The notes under the pieces: generated by a model
Told to the model about the DNA's origin: nothing
What the model saw: only the letters and a program-made list of their open reading frames with translations
The model's database searches: none
Made by a program: the position numbers and the translations under genes
Assembly: GCF_001507435.1 (NCBI RefSeq)
Contig: NZ_LMWH01000070.1
Location: 1-64,000, forward strand
Direction of reading: 5' to 3'
DNA from: Streptomyces sp. NRRL F-5122
GTDB taxonomy: Bacteria; Actinomycetota; Actinomycetes; Streptomycetales; Streptomycetaceae
DNA length: 64,000 nt
Shown: positions 8,967-16,093 of the stretch, piece by piece
Layout of the letters: the number at the start of each line of letters is the position of its first letter
How positions within the stretch are numbered: position 1 is the first letter of the stretch

Positions 8967-9701
8967 GTGACCGAGCACAGAGACCTGACGAGCAACCGAT
9001 TCGAGTTCTACACCTACCGCGTCGGACGTTCTCAGCTAGACCGCCTTTTCTCTATCGCATCGGAAGGTTTCCCCTCCGAGCGGATCATGTTCAAGACGGA
9101 GCGGAGCAATACACGCCTCACTCGTTTCACACTAGAAGAATTGGTTTCCGCTGTAGCCACCTCGCCGCTCCCCGGCGACCCGAACGTGTGGCAGAATCTA
9201 GCTTTCATCGCTTCCGATGATGGAAGAGAAATTTCAATCGACATAAATCAATTTTGGCTTTGCGCTAACATTTCAGGACCCGATGCAACATGGGTACACG
9301 GTCAGACCGCACGCCTTAAATCTATCGTTGAGTCGGTAGCTGGAGAAAAGCCGGTGTATCGGCTTCGCACATACCGAGCAGCGAAAATAGGACTCCTTGC
9401 GGGCATGATGTCTGCACCAGTGGCGGTCACCGCCTACCAAACATTAAAGGATGGAGCACGCGAAACTGTCGCTGCCGGCACCGTTGGGGGAGGATTGGTC
9501 GGGCTAATTGTGTTCTTGCTTGGAAGTTCCGGTAAGGCGAAAAACGGAACACTCCTGAGTGTGACTGGGGAGATCTCTGACCGTCGATGGTGGGAAGATC
9601 TATCCATCACAGATAAAATCGCGCTCGGCGGTCTCGGCGTCGCGGCCTTGGCTGCAATCGCTACAGGTCTGTCAGCGTACGCGGACGTGTTGGGGTCGTG
9701 A
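8967..9701 (+). CDS. Hypothetical membrane protein of AICE cargo
   Basis: Protein of 244 residues starting at GTG with AAGG close upstream. Residues 1-130 are soluble alpha/beta (FEFYTYRVGRSQLDRLFSIA, ISIDINQFWLCANISG). The C-terminal half has hydrophobic segments near 140-155, 167-188 (VGGGLVGLIVFLLGSSG) and 218-240. Base composition is clearly less GC-rich than the element core and uses AT-rich codons, suggesting recent acquisition. It is convergent with the kinase at 9882. No family is recognised. A sensor plus membrane-effector role alongside the kinase is only inference. Confidence 0.7.
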   Translation: MTEHRDLTSNRFEFYTYRVGRSQLDRLFSIASEGFPSERIMFKTERSNTRLTRFTLEELVSAVATSPLPGDPNVWQNLAFIASDDGREISIDINQFWLCANISGPDATWVHGQTARLKSIVESVAGEKPVYRLRTYRAAKIGLLAGMMSAPVAVTAYQTLKDGARETVAAGTVGGGLVGLIVFLLGSSGKAKNGTLLSVTGEISDRRWWEDLSITDKIALGGLGVAALAAIATGLSAYADVLGS

Positions 9702-9881
9702 TCGAATCCTCCCCTGCTAGGAGCGCAAGATGGCAGTAGGGAGCATAGAGTTCACGCGCTTCCAGGGGCACCGCTTTCCCTGGATTGGCCCTCTGCCTCA
9801 GTGAACGGTCGCCGTATGTCGATGGAGATGTGGGCGGAACTTTGGGAGGAGGCTAAATCAGCAACCACCCGTGATTAGACT

Positions 9882-11054
9882 TCAAGCAGGCGCGTCCGTA
9901 GGCGTCGCTTCCAGTTTTTCAACGTCCGCAATTAGTTCACGCACGCTCTGATATCGCTCAGAAACATCGTGCGCCGTGCATTTTCGCACGATCTGACTCG
10001 GGGTGTCCGCTCGGGACATCAGAGCCTCTTTACCGCTAAAGATATAGGAAAGCACCCACCCAATCGAATAGATTTCATTGCGTACGTCATACTCTTTGAA
10101 GCTGACCAATAAAGGGTCTCGAATTGTTCCGCGCATTTCCGTCTTCGTTCGGGTGTATTCGGAGCTCCGGTCTTTGGCGAGGCCAAAGTCCGAGAGTTTC
10201 ACCAGGACTGCTCCGCCATTGAAGGTCTTCACCAAGACGTTTTGAAGACTGATGTCACGGTGAAGCAATCCCTCACTGTGAATGTAGTTGATGCCGTACA
10301 GAAATTGCAAAGCAATTCTCTTCCGTGACGAAAACGGCAAACTACTATTGCGCTTCTTGATGTAGTTGCGAAGTGTGGATTCGCAGAACTCCATTTTGTA
10401 CTCATTGCGAGTTTCATCGTATTGGTACACTTCCACAACGTAAGGGAAGCTCAGGCGTTTGAGGATTTCAAACTCTTGCCGGAATCGATGAAGGTCGCGA
10501 TCCCCCAAATCTTTATTGGCGCGCTTGACCGCGAACTTTTTGCCATAATCGGGGTCCGTGAAGGAGAACACCTTTGCGTAGGAGCCCTCACCAATCAACT
10601 GCAACTGATTGCGCCCCGAATGCTTTTTCAGTTGAATTTCGGTGCCCGGGCGAAACAAAACAGGCTCATATTTGACAACCTCGATCTGTTCAAAGTCATC
10701 AGGCACGGCACTCCCCCCGCTGCGCACCAGCCATGAGCGACAGCTTTTGATCGCTGTTGCATAACCATCTGCGAGTCGCACGTCGACGCCAGCATGCCTA
10801 AGGGACTGGACGACATCGTCCACCTCTTTGGCGAGTGCAATCATTTCCCTGCTTGCGTCAGCCCAATAATGACGGGTCGTCTCCGCCCTGTCATTTATAG
10901 ATTCGAAATGCCCGTTCAGCCGCTCGTGAATACTGGCGAAAACACGACCGAATCGAGCATCATCCGTGTACAGTCGCAGGAACGCGTTCGAAACATTCAT
11001 CTCCGCGTACCTACGCGAGAGGTCGTCCAGCATTAACTTGGTGGGGTCAGCCAT
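9882..11054 (-). CDS. Ser/Thr protein kinase with novel N-terminal helical domain
   Basis: Protein of 390 residues. Residues 1-~135 are helical and unrecognised. The kinase domain (~150-385) has a GEGSYAKV glycine loop (155-162), VAIK-type Lys177 (FAVKR), HRD Asp267 in HRDISLQN with Asn272, DFG Asp289, and an RGTIRDPLL activation/P+1 region, so it should be active. There is no TM or PASTA region, unlike housekeeping PknB-type kinases. The start is ATG 11054 with AGGTTAGAG upstream. Lower GC than neighbours and a position in AICE cargo point to an acquired gene, possibly for phage defence or host manipulation. Confidence 0.88.
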   Translation of the reverse strand: MADPTKLMLDDLSRRYAEMNVSNAFLRLYTDDARFGRVFASIHERLNGHFESINDRAETTRHYWADASREMIALAKEVDDVVQSLRHAGVDVRLADGYATAIKSCRSWLVRSGGSAVPDDFEQIEVVKYEPVLFRPGTEIQLKKHSGRNQLQLIGEGSYAKVFSFTDPDYGKKFAVKRANKDLGDRDLHRFRQEFEILKRLSFPYVVEVYQYDETRNEYKMEFCESTLRNYIKKRNSSLPFSSRKRIALQFLYGINYIHSEGLLHRDISLQNVLVKTFNGGAVLVKLSDFGLAKDRSSEYTRTKTEMRGTIRDPLLVSFKEYDVRNEIYSIGWVLSYIFSGKEALMSRADTPSQIVRKCTAHDVSERYQSVRELIADVEKLEATPTDAPA

Positions 11055-11357
11055 TTCTCTAACCTCGCGCCTTCTGTGTTCGTGGCAGTTTTTAGAAGGG
11101 GTGCACCCATTGCGGGAATAGCTAGACCCTTTACTGATCGGACACCGAGCTATATCCCCTGGCCAGCAGCCTCCGCTCGCCGTGCTCCGGTCGGCCTCCC
11201 GCACGGCCGCTTCCCCCGCATTGACGACCGCCACGACCGGCGATGCCTGCCGGTGCAGCATGGGACGCGAGTGCTGCAACTGAGCGGAGACGAGGCGAAG
11301 GCCACCGGCTACATGCCGATGGCCTTGCTATGCCCACTCTGCAGTGAGTCCGTCAGC
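11055..11357. other. Intergenic region between kinase and DUF2188 gene
   Basis: About 300 bp with GC rising sharply relative to the kinase gene. An open frame crosses it, but no ribosome site or family similarity supports a gene. It presumably holds the kinase promoter. Confidence 0.3.
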
Positions 11358-11597
11358 TCAGCCCTTCGGAGGGTACGGGTCGTTGCCGGGGGCAATGGTG
11401 CGCTTGTCCTTGATGCTCCCGTCGCGGCCGTGGCGAATGACCTCGCCCCCACCGTTGTTGCGGGAGATCTCACCGGCGCGCTTGTCCACTGCGGCCTGGG
11501 TGTCGGCCACGGCGGAGGCGCGCTGCGCTCCCTCGGCCCTGGCCTGCCACTTTCCGTCCGGACGCTGCGTAACGTGGTAGGTCTTCGGCCTGGTCAT
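11358..11597 (-). CDS. DUF2188 domain protein
   Basis: Protein of 79 residues with the DUF2188 pattern: YHVTQRPDGKWQARAEGAQRASAVADTQAAVDKRAGEI, then GGEVIRHGRDGSIKDKRTI. These are small beta-rich proteins of unknown function, common in plasmids, phages and AICEs. An AGAGGAACC ribosome site precedes the ATG. It stands alone in the element's accessory half. Confidence 0.8.
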   Translation of the reverse strand: MTRPKTYHVTQRPDGKWQARAEGAQRASAVADTQAAVDKRAGEISRNNGGGEVIRHGRDGSIKDKRTIAPGNDPYPPKG

Positions 11598-12133
11598 GGT
11601 TCCTCTTAACCGAGTGAACCCACCCTCCCCCTCTTGGGCTTCCGAGCCGGCGGAGGTAGGGTCCTAAAGCGCGCCAACGCATCAGGCCCCTGGTTCGGGT
11701 GGACTCAACTTCATGTTGACCCCGAGTAGGGGCCTGCTCACTTTGAGCACGACTAGTACACCATTCACCCTCACTCTCTGCAATCACTCGCGACCACTAG
11801 ATGTGGGGGCTCATTTCCACAGGACCACTACATGTGGGCTCACAGGCTTGATCAGGGCATCCCCCAAGGGGCCGGAGCCTGTCCACAGAGTGATCCACAG
11901 GCAGGCAAGCGTGACTTTGTCACCTCTTGTGCTCATATGCGCAGGGAGTGATTTGGATCACACTCAACCGCCCATCGCTACTCGCCCTGCTCCGACCGTC
12001 CGCCGTCCACACACCGTGGAGGGTGTGGTTCGTGGCGTCAGGTGGAGCGTGCCATTGCGACGACCGAGGCGCCGTCAATCGAGAGCGACGTACCGATTCT
12101 CGTCCGTTGCGAAGGTGTCCATATCTGTCGATG
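11598..12133. repeat. Non-coding repeat region (possible replication/transfer locus)
   Basis: About 535 bp without a gene. It holds two near-identical direct repeats, 11792-11813 and 11823-11842 (GACCACTA[G/C]ATGTGGG core, each an imperfect CCAC/GTGG palindrome, 31-bp period). Three DnaA-box-like sequences follow or overlap: ATTTCCACA at 11813, CTGTCCACA at 11879, TGATCCACA at 11891 (Streptomyces consensus TTGTCCACA). Role is inferred only. Confidence 0.4.
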
Positions 12134-12799
12134 TCAGCGTGTCGTCTCGTCTCCGCTGGTCAAGTCGTCGTTAGACCCTGTCTCCGCCCGCTGGTGCGGC
12201 ACTTCGAGGGGTGTTGCCGTACCTCCGTGGCCCCCCTCCTTGGGGCCAACAAGCAAGAGGTCATCTGGCAGGGCTAGTTCACCCGCCCGACGCTGAGCGA
12301 GCCACCCCGACCGCCTGTGGGACGGCGCCTCCGTGCGTAGGTGCTGGAATCCCAACCGTTCGTAGTAGGCGTGCAGCCCGACGTTTGTGCGCCACGTGTC
12401 GATGCGCACCCACGTTCGTCCTTCCAGGGTGGCGAGCCGGGACATCCAGTCGATAAGCCGTGTTCCGAGCTGCCGGCCGGACGCTTCTCGGGCAACGATC
12501 AGCTTGTAGAGATATAGCGCCGTTTCGGGACGGTCGGCATCCGTCCAAAAGTCACGGTCGACAGGGCCACGGCTGACGGTGGCAAGCACTTCGTCATGCT
12601 CGCCAACGACGACCCACGCACGCCCCTCATCTATGCTCGCGCGCCACTTCGAGATAGCGCGCTCGCCCGTCTCTGGATCGCTCCACTGGTCGGTTCCCTT
12701 GGTACGCAGCCACCCCTCGGCCTCTGCGCGTAGGGCCAAGAGAGCGGGTACGTCCTCCGCCGCTGCGGGGCGGAGGCGCTCAGTCTGTACTGACTTCAT
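12134..12799 (-). CDS. GNAT-family N-acetyltransferase
   Basis: Protein of 221 residues with a GNAT fold: RLRPAAAEDVPALLALRAEAEGWL, the acetyl-CoA loop region (YLYKLIVAREASGRQLGTRL, ~95-115), and GLHAYYERLGFQHLRTE near 145. The tail past residue ~180 is low complexity. The substrate is unknown. The ATG at 12799 lies 20 bases inside the GntR gene, so the two are co-transcribed and probably translationally coupled. Similar GNAT genes often accompany KorSA-like regulators in Streptomyces AICEs. Confidence 0.85.
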   Translation of the reverse strand: MKSVQTERLRPAAAEDVPALLALRAEAEGWLRTKGTDQWSDPETGERAISKWRASIDEGRAWVVVGEHDEVLATVSRGPVDRDFWTDADRPETALYLYKLIVAREASGRQLGTRLIDWMSRLATLEGRTWVRIDTWRTNVGLHAYYERLGFQHLRTEAPSHRRSGWLAQRRAGELALPDDLLLVGPKEGGHGGTATPLEVPHQRAETGSNDDLTSGDETTR

Positions 12800-13556
12800 A
12801 GAGGATCTTGTGCCTGTCTCCGGGGAGGATGGTGACCATGCAGCGGAGGGGGCGACCGTCCGCGTCGTAGCCCGTTCGAGTGTGTTCGGCGACGGGTGTT
12901 GCCGCAGGTAGGGCAAGTAGCTCCGCCTCCTGGCGGGTCGGCATGCGTACTGAGATTTCGTCCACGTACTTGGCTTGCACAAGCCCCACGGAGGCGAGGA
13001 TGCCGCCGGGCGCGGAAACGTCACGGGGCTCCATCAGAGGCGTGCCGCTAACGAGTTCCTGGGGGAAGTACGAGTCGGCAAGTGCGTAAGGCCGGTTGTC
13101 TATGAACCGGATGCGCTTTCGAGCCACAGCCAGACCGTCTGCGGGGAGTTCAAGTCGCGCGCGGACGTGTGCAGGTGGCTCAACGATCGACACCGTGATG
13201 TCTTGGCGGGGAGCGTTCCCGTTCTCTGAGACCACGCTTGCCCACTGATCGCCAGCGGTTCGCCCTTCGACTGCGTTGGCATGCCGGCTCCGGCTCTCCA
13301 GGGTCGTCCAGTTCCACACGACGGGCGGGTAGTCCTCACGGACGTACTTGCCCTGACCTTGCCCTGTGACGACCAGACCTTCCTCGATCAAGAGGCGCAC
13401 GCCGGCACGGATGGTCTCCCGGCTGTAGCCGTACTGGCTCATCATCTTCGATTCGCTGGGAAGTGCCTCACCCCCACTCAGCGCCCCGGACAGGATCTGT
13501 TCGCGCAGGTCATAGGCCACTTCCTGCGCCTTTGTCATTCCGCGTCGCACCGGCAA
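12780..13556 (-). CDS. GntR-family regulator (KorSA-like, HTH plus UTRA)
   Basis: Transcription repressor of 258 residues. The N-terminal winged helix (KAQEVAYDLREQILSGALSG, LPSESKMMSQYGYSRETIRA, GLVVTGQGQGKYV) is followed by a UTRA ligand domain (~85-250; ARKRIRFIDNRPYALADSYFPQEL). In pSAM2 the GntR protein KorSA represses its own gene and the pra activator to keep the element integrated; this gene has the matching position and type. Two candidate operators lie just upstream (13575-13590, 13646-13661), implying autoregulation. Confidence 0.9.
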   Translation of the reverse strand: MPVRRGMTKAQEVAYDLREQILSGALSGGEALPSESKMMSQYGYSRETIRAGVRLLIEEGLVVTGQGQGKYVREDYPPVVWNWTTLESRSRHANAVEGRTAGDQWASVVSENGNAPRQDITVSIVEPPAHVRARLELPADGLAVARKRIRFIDNRPYALADSYFPQELVSGTPLMEPRDVSAPGGILASVGLVQAKYVDEISVRMPTRQEAELLALPAATPVAEHTRTGYDADGRPLRCMVTILPGDRHKILYEVSTD

Positions 13557-13574
13557 GGCATCCCCTCTACTCCG

Positions 13575-13661
13575 ACTCCTCCGTACAAGTTAGACCAGGG
13601 GGCTTGACTCTCCAAGCCTGACTCATGCAATCTCTTGGCATCGGCACTCCTCCAGACAAGT
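13575..13661. promoter_or_regulatory. Candidate GntR/KorSA operators (two direct repeats)
   Basis: Two 16-bp boxes, ACTCCTCCGTACAAGT at 13575-13590 and ACTCCTCCAGACAAGT at 13646-13661, share 14 of 16 bases and lie 71 bp apart directly upstream of the GntR gene. The ACTTGT half-site is typical of GntR operators in AICEs. Confidence 0.55.
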
Positions 13662-13674
13662 CGGAGGTGGTGTC

Positions 13675-13961
13675 CTGTACGGCCCTGCCGTACAGAAGCG
13701 CCCGGAGGAAAGCCCGCAGGGGTCAGTACGAAGGAAGCGCAGGTTTCTTGACAACTGCATGGGGATCACGCCGCCTCTCCTCGGCCAAGTAGGCGGTTAC
13801 GCGGGATCGCCCGCGTGAGGTACAGCGCGACCTCAACTTTCCGCGGCTCAACTGCTGCGGCCGGTTGCCTCCGCTGCACGTCTCGTACGTGCAGCGCTGA
13901 GGGGAGCCGGACACCCCGACCCCAACGGCAAGCGCCCCCGGTGCGGGAACACCGGGGGCGC
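13675..13961. promoter_or_regulatory. Palindrome-rich region upstream of the spread/transfer operon
   Basis: Three perfect inverted repeats lie in the otherwise gene-free 13557-14001 interval: CTGTACGG-N5-CCGTACAG at 13675-13695, CGCTGCACGT-N5-ACGTGCAGCG at 13872-13896, and an 11-bp-stem hairpin GCGCCCCCGGT at 13932-13961. The first two look like regulator or relaxation sites. The last resembles a terminator or attenuator 40 bp before the DUF6284 gene. Confidence 0.5.
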
Positions 13962-14001
13962 GGTTCGGGCCGTTGCCCACCTGTGAGGGAGTACACGACC
14001 C

Positions 14002-14265
14002 ATGGAGCACATCGGTGCACTTCAGACGGTTGTTACCGCCGACGAGTACGACCGCGAGCCGACGCCCGCGGAGCTGGACGCCATCGAACGGGAACTCCCG
14101 CTGATCCTGGCAGAAGTCGACCTGCTGGACGCGCAGATCACCGCCCTGGACCGCACACCGACGGAGCTGGACGCGCGGCGTATCCGCCGGGCCCGCAACC
14201 GGGTCCTGATCGCCCGGCGGGACCTGGTCAACCGCACCGCCGGCGCAGCCGGGGGTGCGGCATGA
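14002..14265 (+). CDS. DUF6284 family protein
   Basis: Protein of 87 residues with the pattern of DUF6284, small proteins common in Streptomyces AICEs: EPTPAELDAIERELPLILAEVDLLDAQI followed by an Arg-rich helix (RRIRRARNRVLIARRDLV). Mostly helical, possibly a coiled coil; function unknown. It is the first gene of the long plus-strand transfer/replication operon and overlaps the next start by 4 bases. Confidence 0.85.
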   Translation: MEHIGALQTVVTADEYDREPTPAELDAIERELPLILAEVDLLDAQITALDRTPTELDARRIRRARNRVLIARRDLVNRTAGAAGGAA

Positions 14266-14456
14266 GCGACACCACTTCCCCGCGCGGTTGGCCGCTGCTG
14301 CTGGTCTTGGCGGGCGCTCTCGCCGCGATGGCTGGCACGACGGCCCTGTTCATCACGCACGAGCACGCATGGCGCTACCTGGTCGCGGCCGGCTGCTTCG
14401 CGCAGTGCCTCGGCTGGCTGCGGCACGGCGCCCGCCGGAAGGGCAGTGCGGCATGA
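14262..14456 (+). CDS. Small membrane protein of AICE spread region
   Basis: Protein of 64 residues starting at the ATG that overlaps the preceding stop. Two hydrophobic segments (WPLLLVLAGALAAMAGTTALF and YLVAAGCFAQCLGWL) are followed by a basic tail (RHGARRKGSAA). Its size and position are those of Spd (spread) proteins that assist intramycelial transfer; no sequence family is recognised. Its stop overlaps the DUF2637 start. Confidence 0.75.
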   Translation: MSDTTSPRGWPLLLVLAGALAAMAGTTALFITHEHAWRYLVAAGCFAQCLGWLRHGARRKGSAA

Positions 14457-15343
14457 ACCGCAAGGGACGCGTCCTGCTCGTGACCGCGCTGGTCGGCGTG
14501 GTCGGCATGGCGTTCCGCGTCTCGTGGAACGCGCTGCGGGACATCGCCAACGCCATCGGCGCAGACAACACGGCCGCGACGCTGTACCCGTTCGTGGTCG
14601 ACGGCCTGATGGCTCTGGCCCTGGTCGCCACCCTCGTTCTGGTTGGCCGTGACCGGACGTTCGCCCTGCGGGTGCTGGGCACCTACACGCTCGCCTCGCT
14701 GGTCCTGAACTACGTGCACGGCCTGGTCCCGGAACTGCACGGCCGGACGGTCGACTGGGGTCGACTCGCCGAATGGGACCCCGCCAACTGGGCTCTGGTC
14801 CTGTTGGCGACGTCGCTTCCGGTCGGGTCGATCTACTTCGGCTCCGATCTCGTCGCCAAGGTCCTGCACCACCGCCCCACCCCGATACCCACCACCACGA
14901 ATGCGGAGGAATCCACCGAGACCACGAGGATTCGGTCTACGGCTGACCTCACCGAATCGACCCCCGAACCGGTCCCGGCGACCGTCGTGCGGGTGCCCGA
15001 TCCGGTGGCGGTCGACTACCTGAAGTCGACCGCGTCGCTGAAGCCGCTCGCCTCGATCGAGCCGACTCCGGTTGCCCCGATCGAGCACCGGACGGTGGCT
15101 GCCGAGTCGCCCCGACCGCGCGGTGCTACGGGCCGTGTGCCCGACGCGGCGAAGTCACCCCGCCCCAAGCGCACCCCCGCCCAACTGCTCGACGAGGCAC
15201 GTTCGGTGACGGCCGACTGGCCGGACACGAAGGTGACCGCCGAAGGCATCCGCCGCGAGGTGCACACCTCGCCAGCGAACGCCCGGCTGCTGCGAGACAC
15301 AATCCTCGCCGACCGCGCCACACAGGCTGAGACGACCGTCTGA
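14453..15343 (+). CDS. DUF2637 domain membrane protein (SpdB2-like)
   Basis: Protein of 296 residues. The N-terminal half has four TM segments (VLLVTALVGVVGMAFRVSWN; YPFVVDGLMALALVATLVLVG; LRVLGTYTLASLVLNYVHG; WALVLLATSLPVGSIYF), matching DUF2637. The C-terminal half is Pro/Thr/Glu-rich linker ending in a predicted winged-helix-like segment (PAQLLDEARSVTADWP, TAEGIRREVHTS). Such proteins sit in plasmid and AICE transfer loci and probably act in DNA spread along hyphae. It is coupled to both neighbours. Confidence 0.85.
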   Translation: MNRKGRVLLVTALVGVVGMAFRVSWNALRDIANAIGADNTAATLYPFVVDGLMALALVATLVLVGRDRTFALRVLGTYTLASLVLNYVHGLVPELHGRTVDWGRLAEWDPANWALVLLATSLPVGSIYFGSDLVAKVLHHRPTPIPTTTNAEESTETTRIRSTADLTESTPEPVPATVVRVPDPVAVDYLKSTASLKPLASIEPTPVAPIEHRTVAAESPRPRGATGRVPDAAKSPRPKRTPAQLLDEARSVTADWPDTKVTAEGIRREVHTSPANARLLRDTILADRATQAETTV

Positions 15344-15690
15344 TGACCACGCTGCCGACCTACCGGTGGCGCCTGGCCCCGGACGGCTACGCCACCCGCC
15401 GCCAACTGCGGGCGCGCGGTCTGCGCCCCGGCGGTCAACAGGTGGCGGCTCAGCTCGAACGGCCGCGCCGCCGGCGTGGCCCGCTGGTCGCCTACCTCTA
15501 CCGGGTCGACCTCGCCCTACCGGTCCGGCCCATGACCCCGGGCCGGTGGGCGGCTCTGGCCAAGGCCAACGCCGCCCGCCGCGTCTGCCCCGCCTGCCGG
15601 CGTGACGCCGGATACGTCATCCCCGCCCACCTCGGCACGTGCGTGCCCTGCGCCTACCCCGACCACTCCAACGCCCCGAGGAGTTCCTGA
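15343..15690 (+). CDS. RRQRL-motif zinc-binding-like protein
   Basis: Protein of 115 residues with TRRQLRARGLRPGGQ near residue 18 and a zinc-ribbon-like CPACRRDAGYVIPAHLGTC-VPC near 80-100. I recognise it as the RRQRL-type small protein found next to DUF2637 genes in Streptomyces AICEs. It may bind nucleic acid; function unknown. The start overlaps the DUF2637 stop by one base. Confidence 0.8.
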   Translation: MTTLPTYRWRLAPDGYATRRQLRARGLRPGGQQVAAQLERPRRRRGPLVAYLYRVDLALPVRPMTPGRWAALAKANAARRVCPACRRDAGYVIPAHLGTCVPCAYPDHSNAPRSS

Positions 15691-15692
15691 CC

Positions 15693-16019
15693 ATGGGCAA
15701 GCCCGACACCCGCCGTCTGGACCGCGAGATCCGTCAGACGACGCGCAAGCTCGAAGCGGTCCGCAACGAGGAGATGTGGCCGCTGACCGGTGCAGAGCGC
15801 CGCGCGGTGCTCGCCGCGCTCGCCGGCGGCTCCTACCGCGTCATGCGAGGCAAGAGCCCCGCACGCGCCGAACAACGCCTCCAGTCCGCGTGGCAGTCCG
15901 TGCAAATCCGGCTCATCGCCGAGATCACCGCCTTGCAGACCGAGCGCCAGCGACTCGTGAACGAGGCCGCCGCCACCAAGGCCGCCAGGGTCACCAAGAA
16001 GTCGTCGATCTGGTGGTGA
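15693..16019 (+). CDS. Hypothetical helical protein of AICE
   Basis: Protein of 108 residues, highly charged and helical (RRLDREIRQTTRKLEAVRNEEMWPLTGAERRAVLAALAGGSYRVMRG), ending in AARVTKKSSIWW. The start is the ATG two bases after the previous stop, with GAGGAG about 10 bases upstream. No family is recognised. Its operon position suggests a transfer or spread role. Confidence 0.7.
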   Translation: MGKPDTRRLDREIRQTTRKLEAVRNEEMWPLTGAERRAVLAALAGGSYRVMRGKSPARAEQRLQSAWQSVQIRLIAEITALQTERQRLVNEAAATKAARVTKKSSIWW

Positions 16020-16093
16020 CCGTACGGCCGCACGGCCACCCCACCCCCCAATCTTCCGCCCCCTCGTTCGGGGCAGTCAGGAGTACCCGAATC

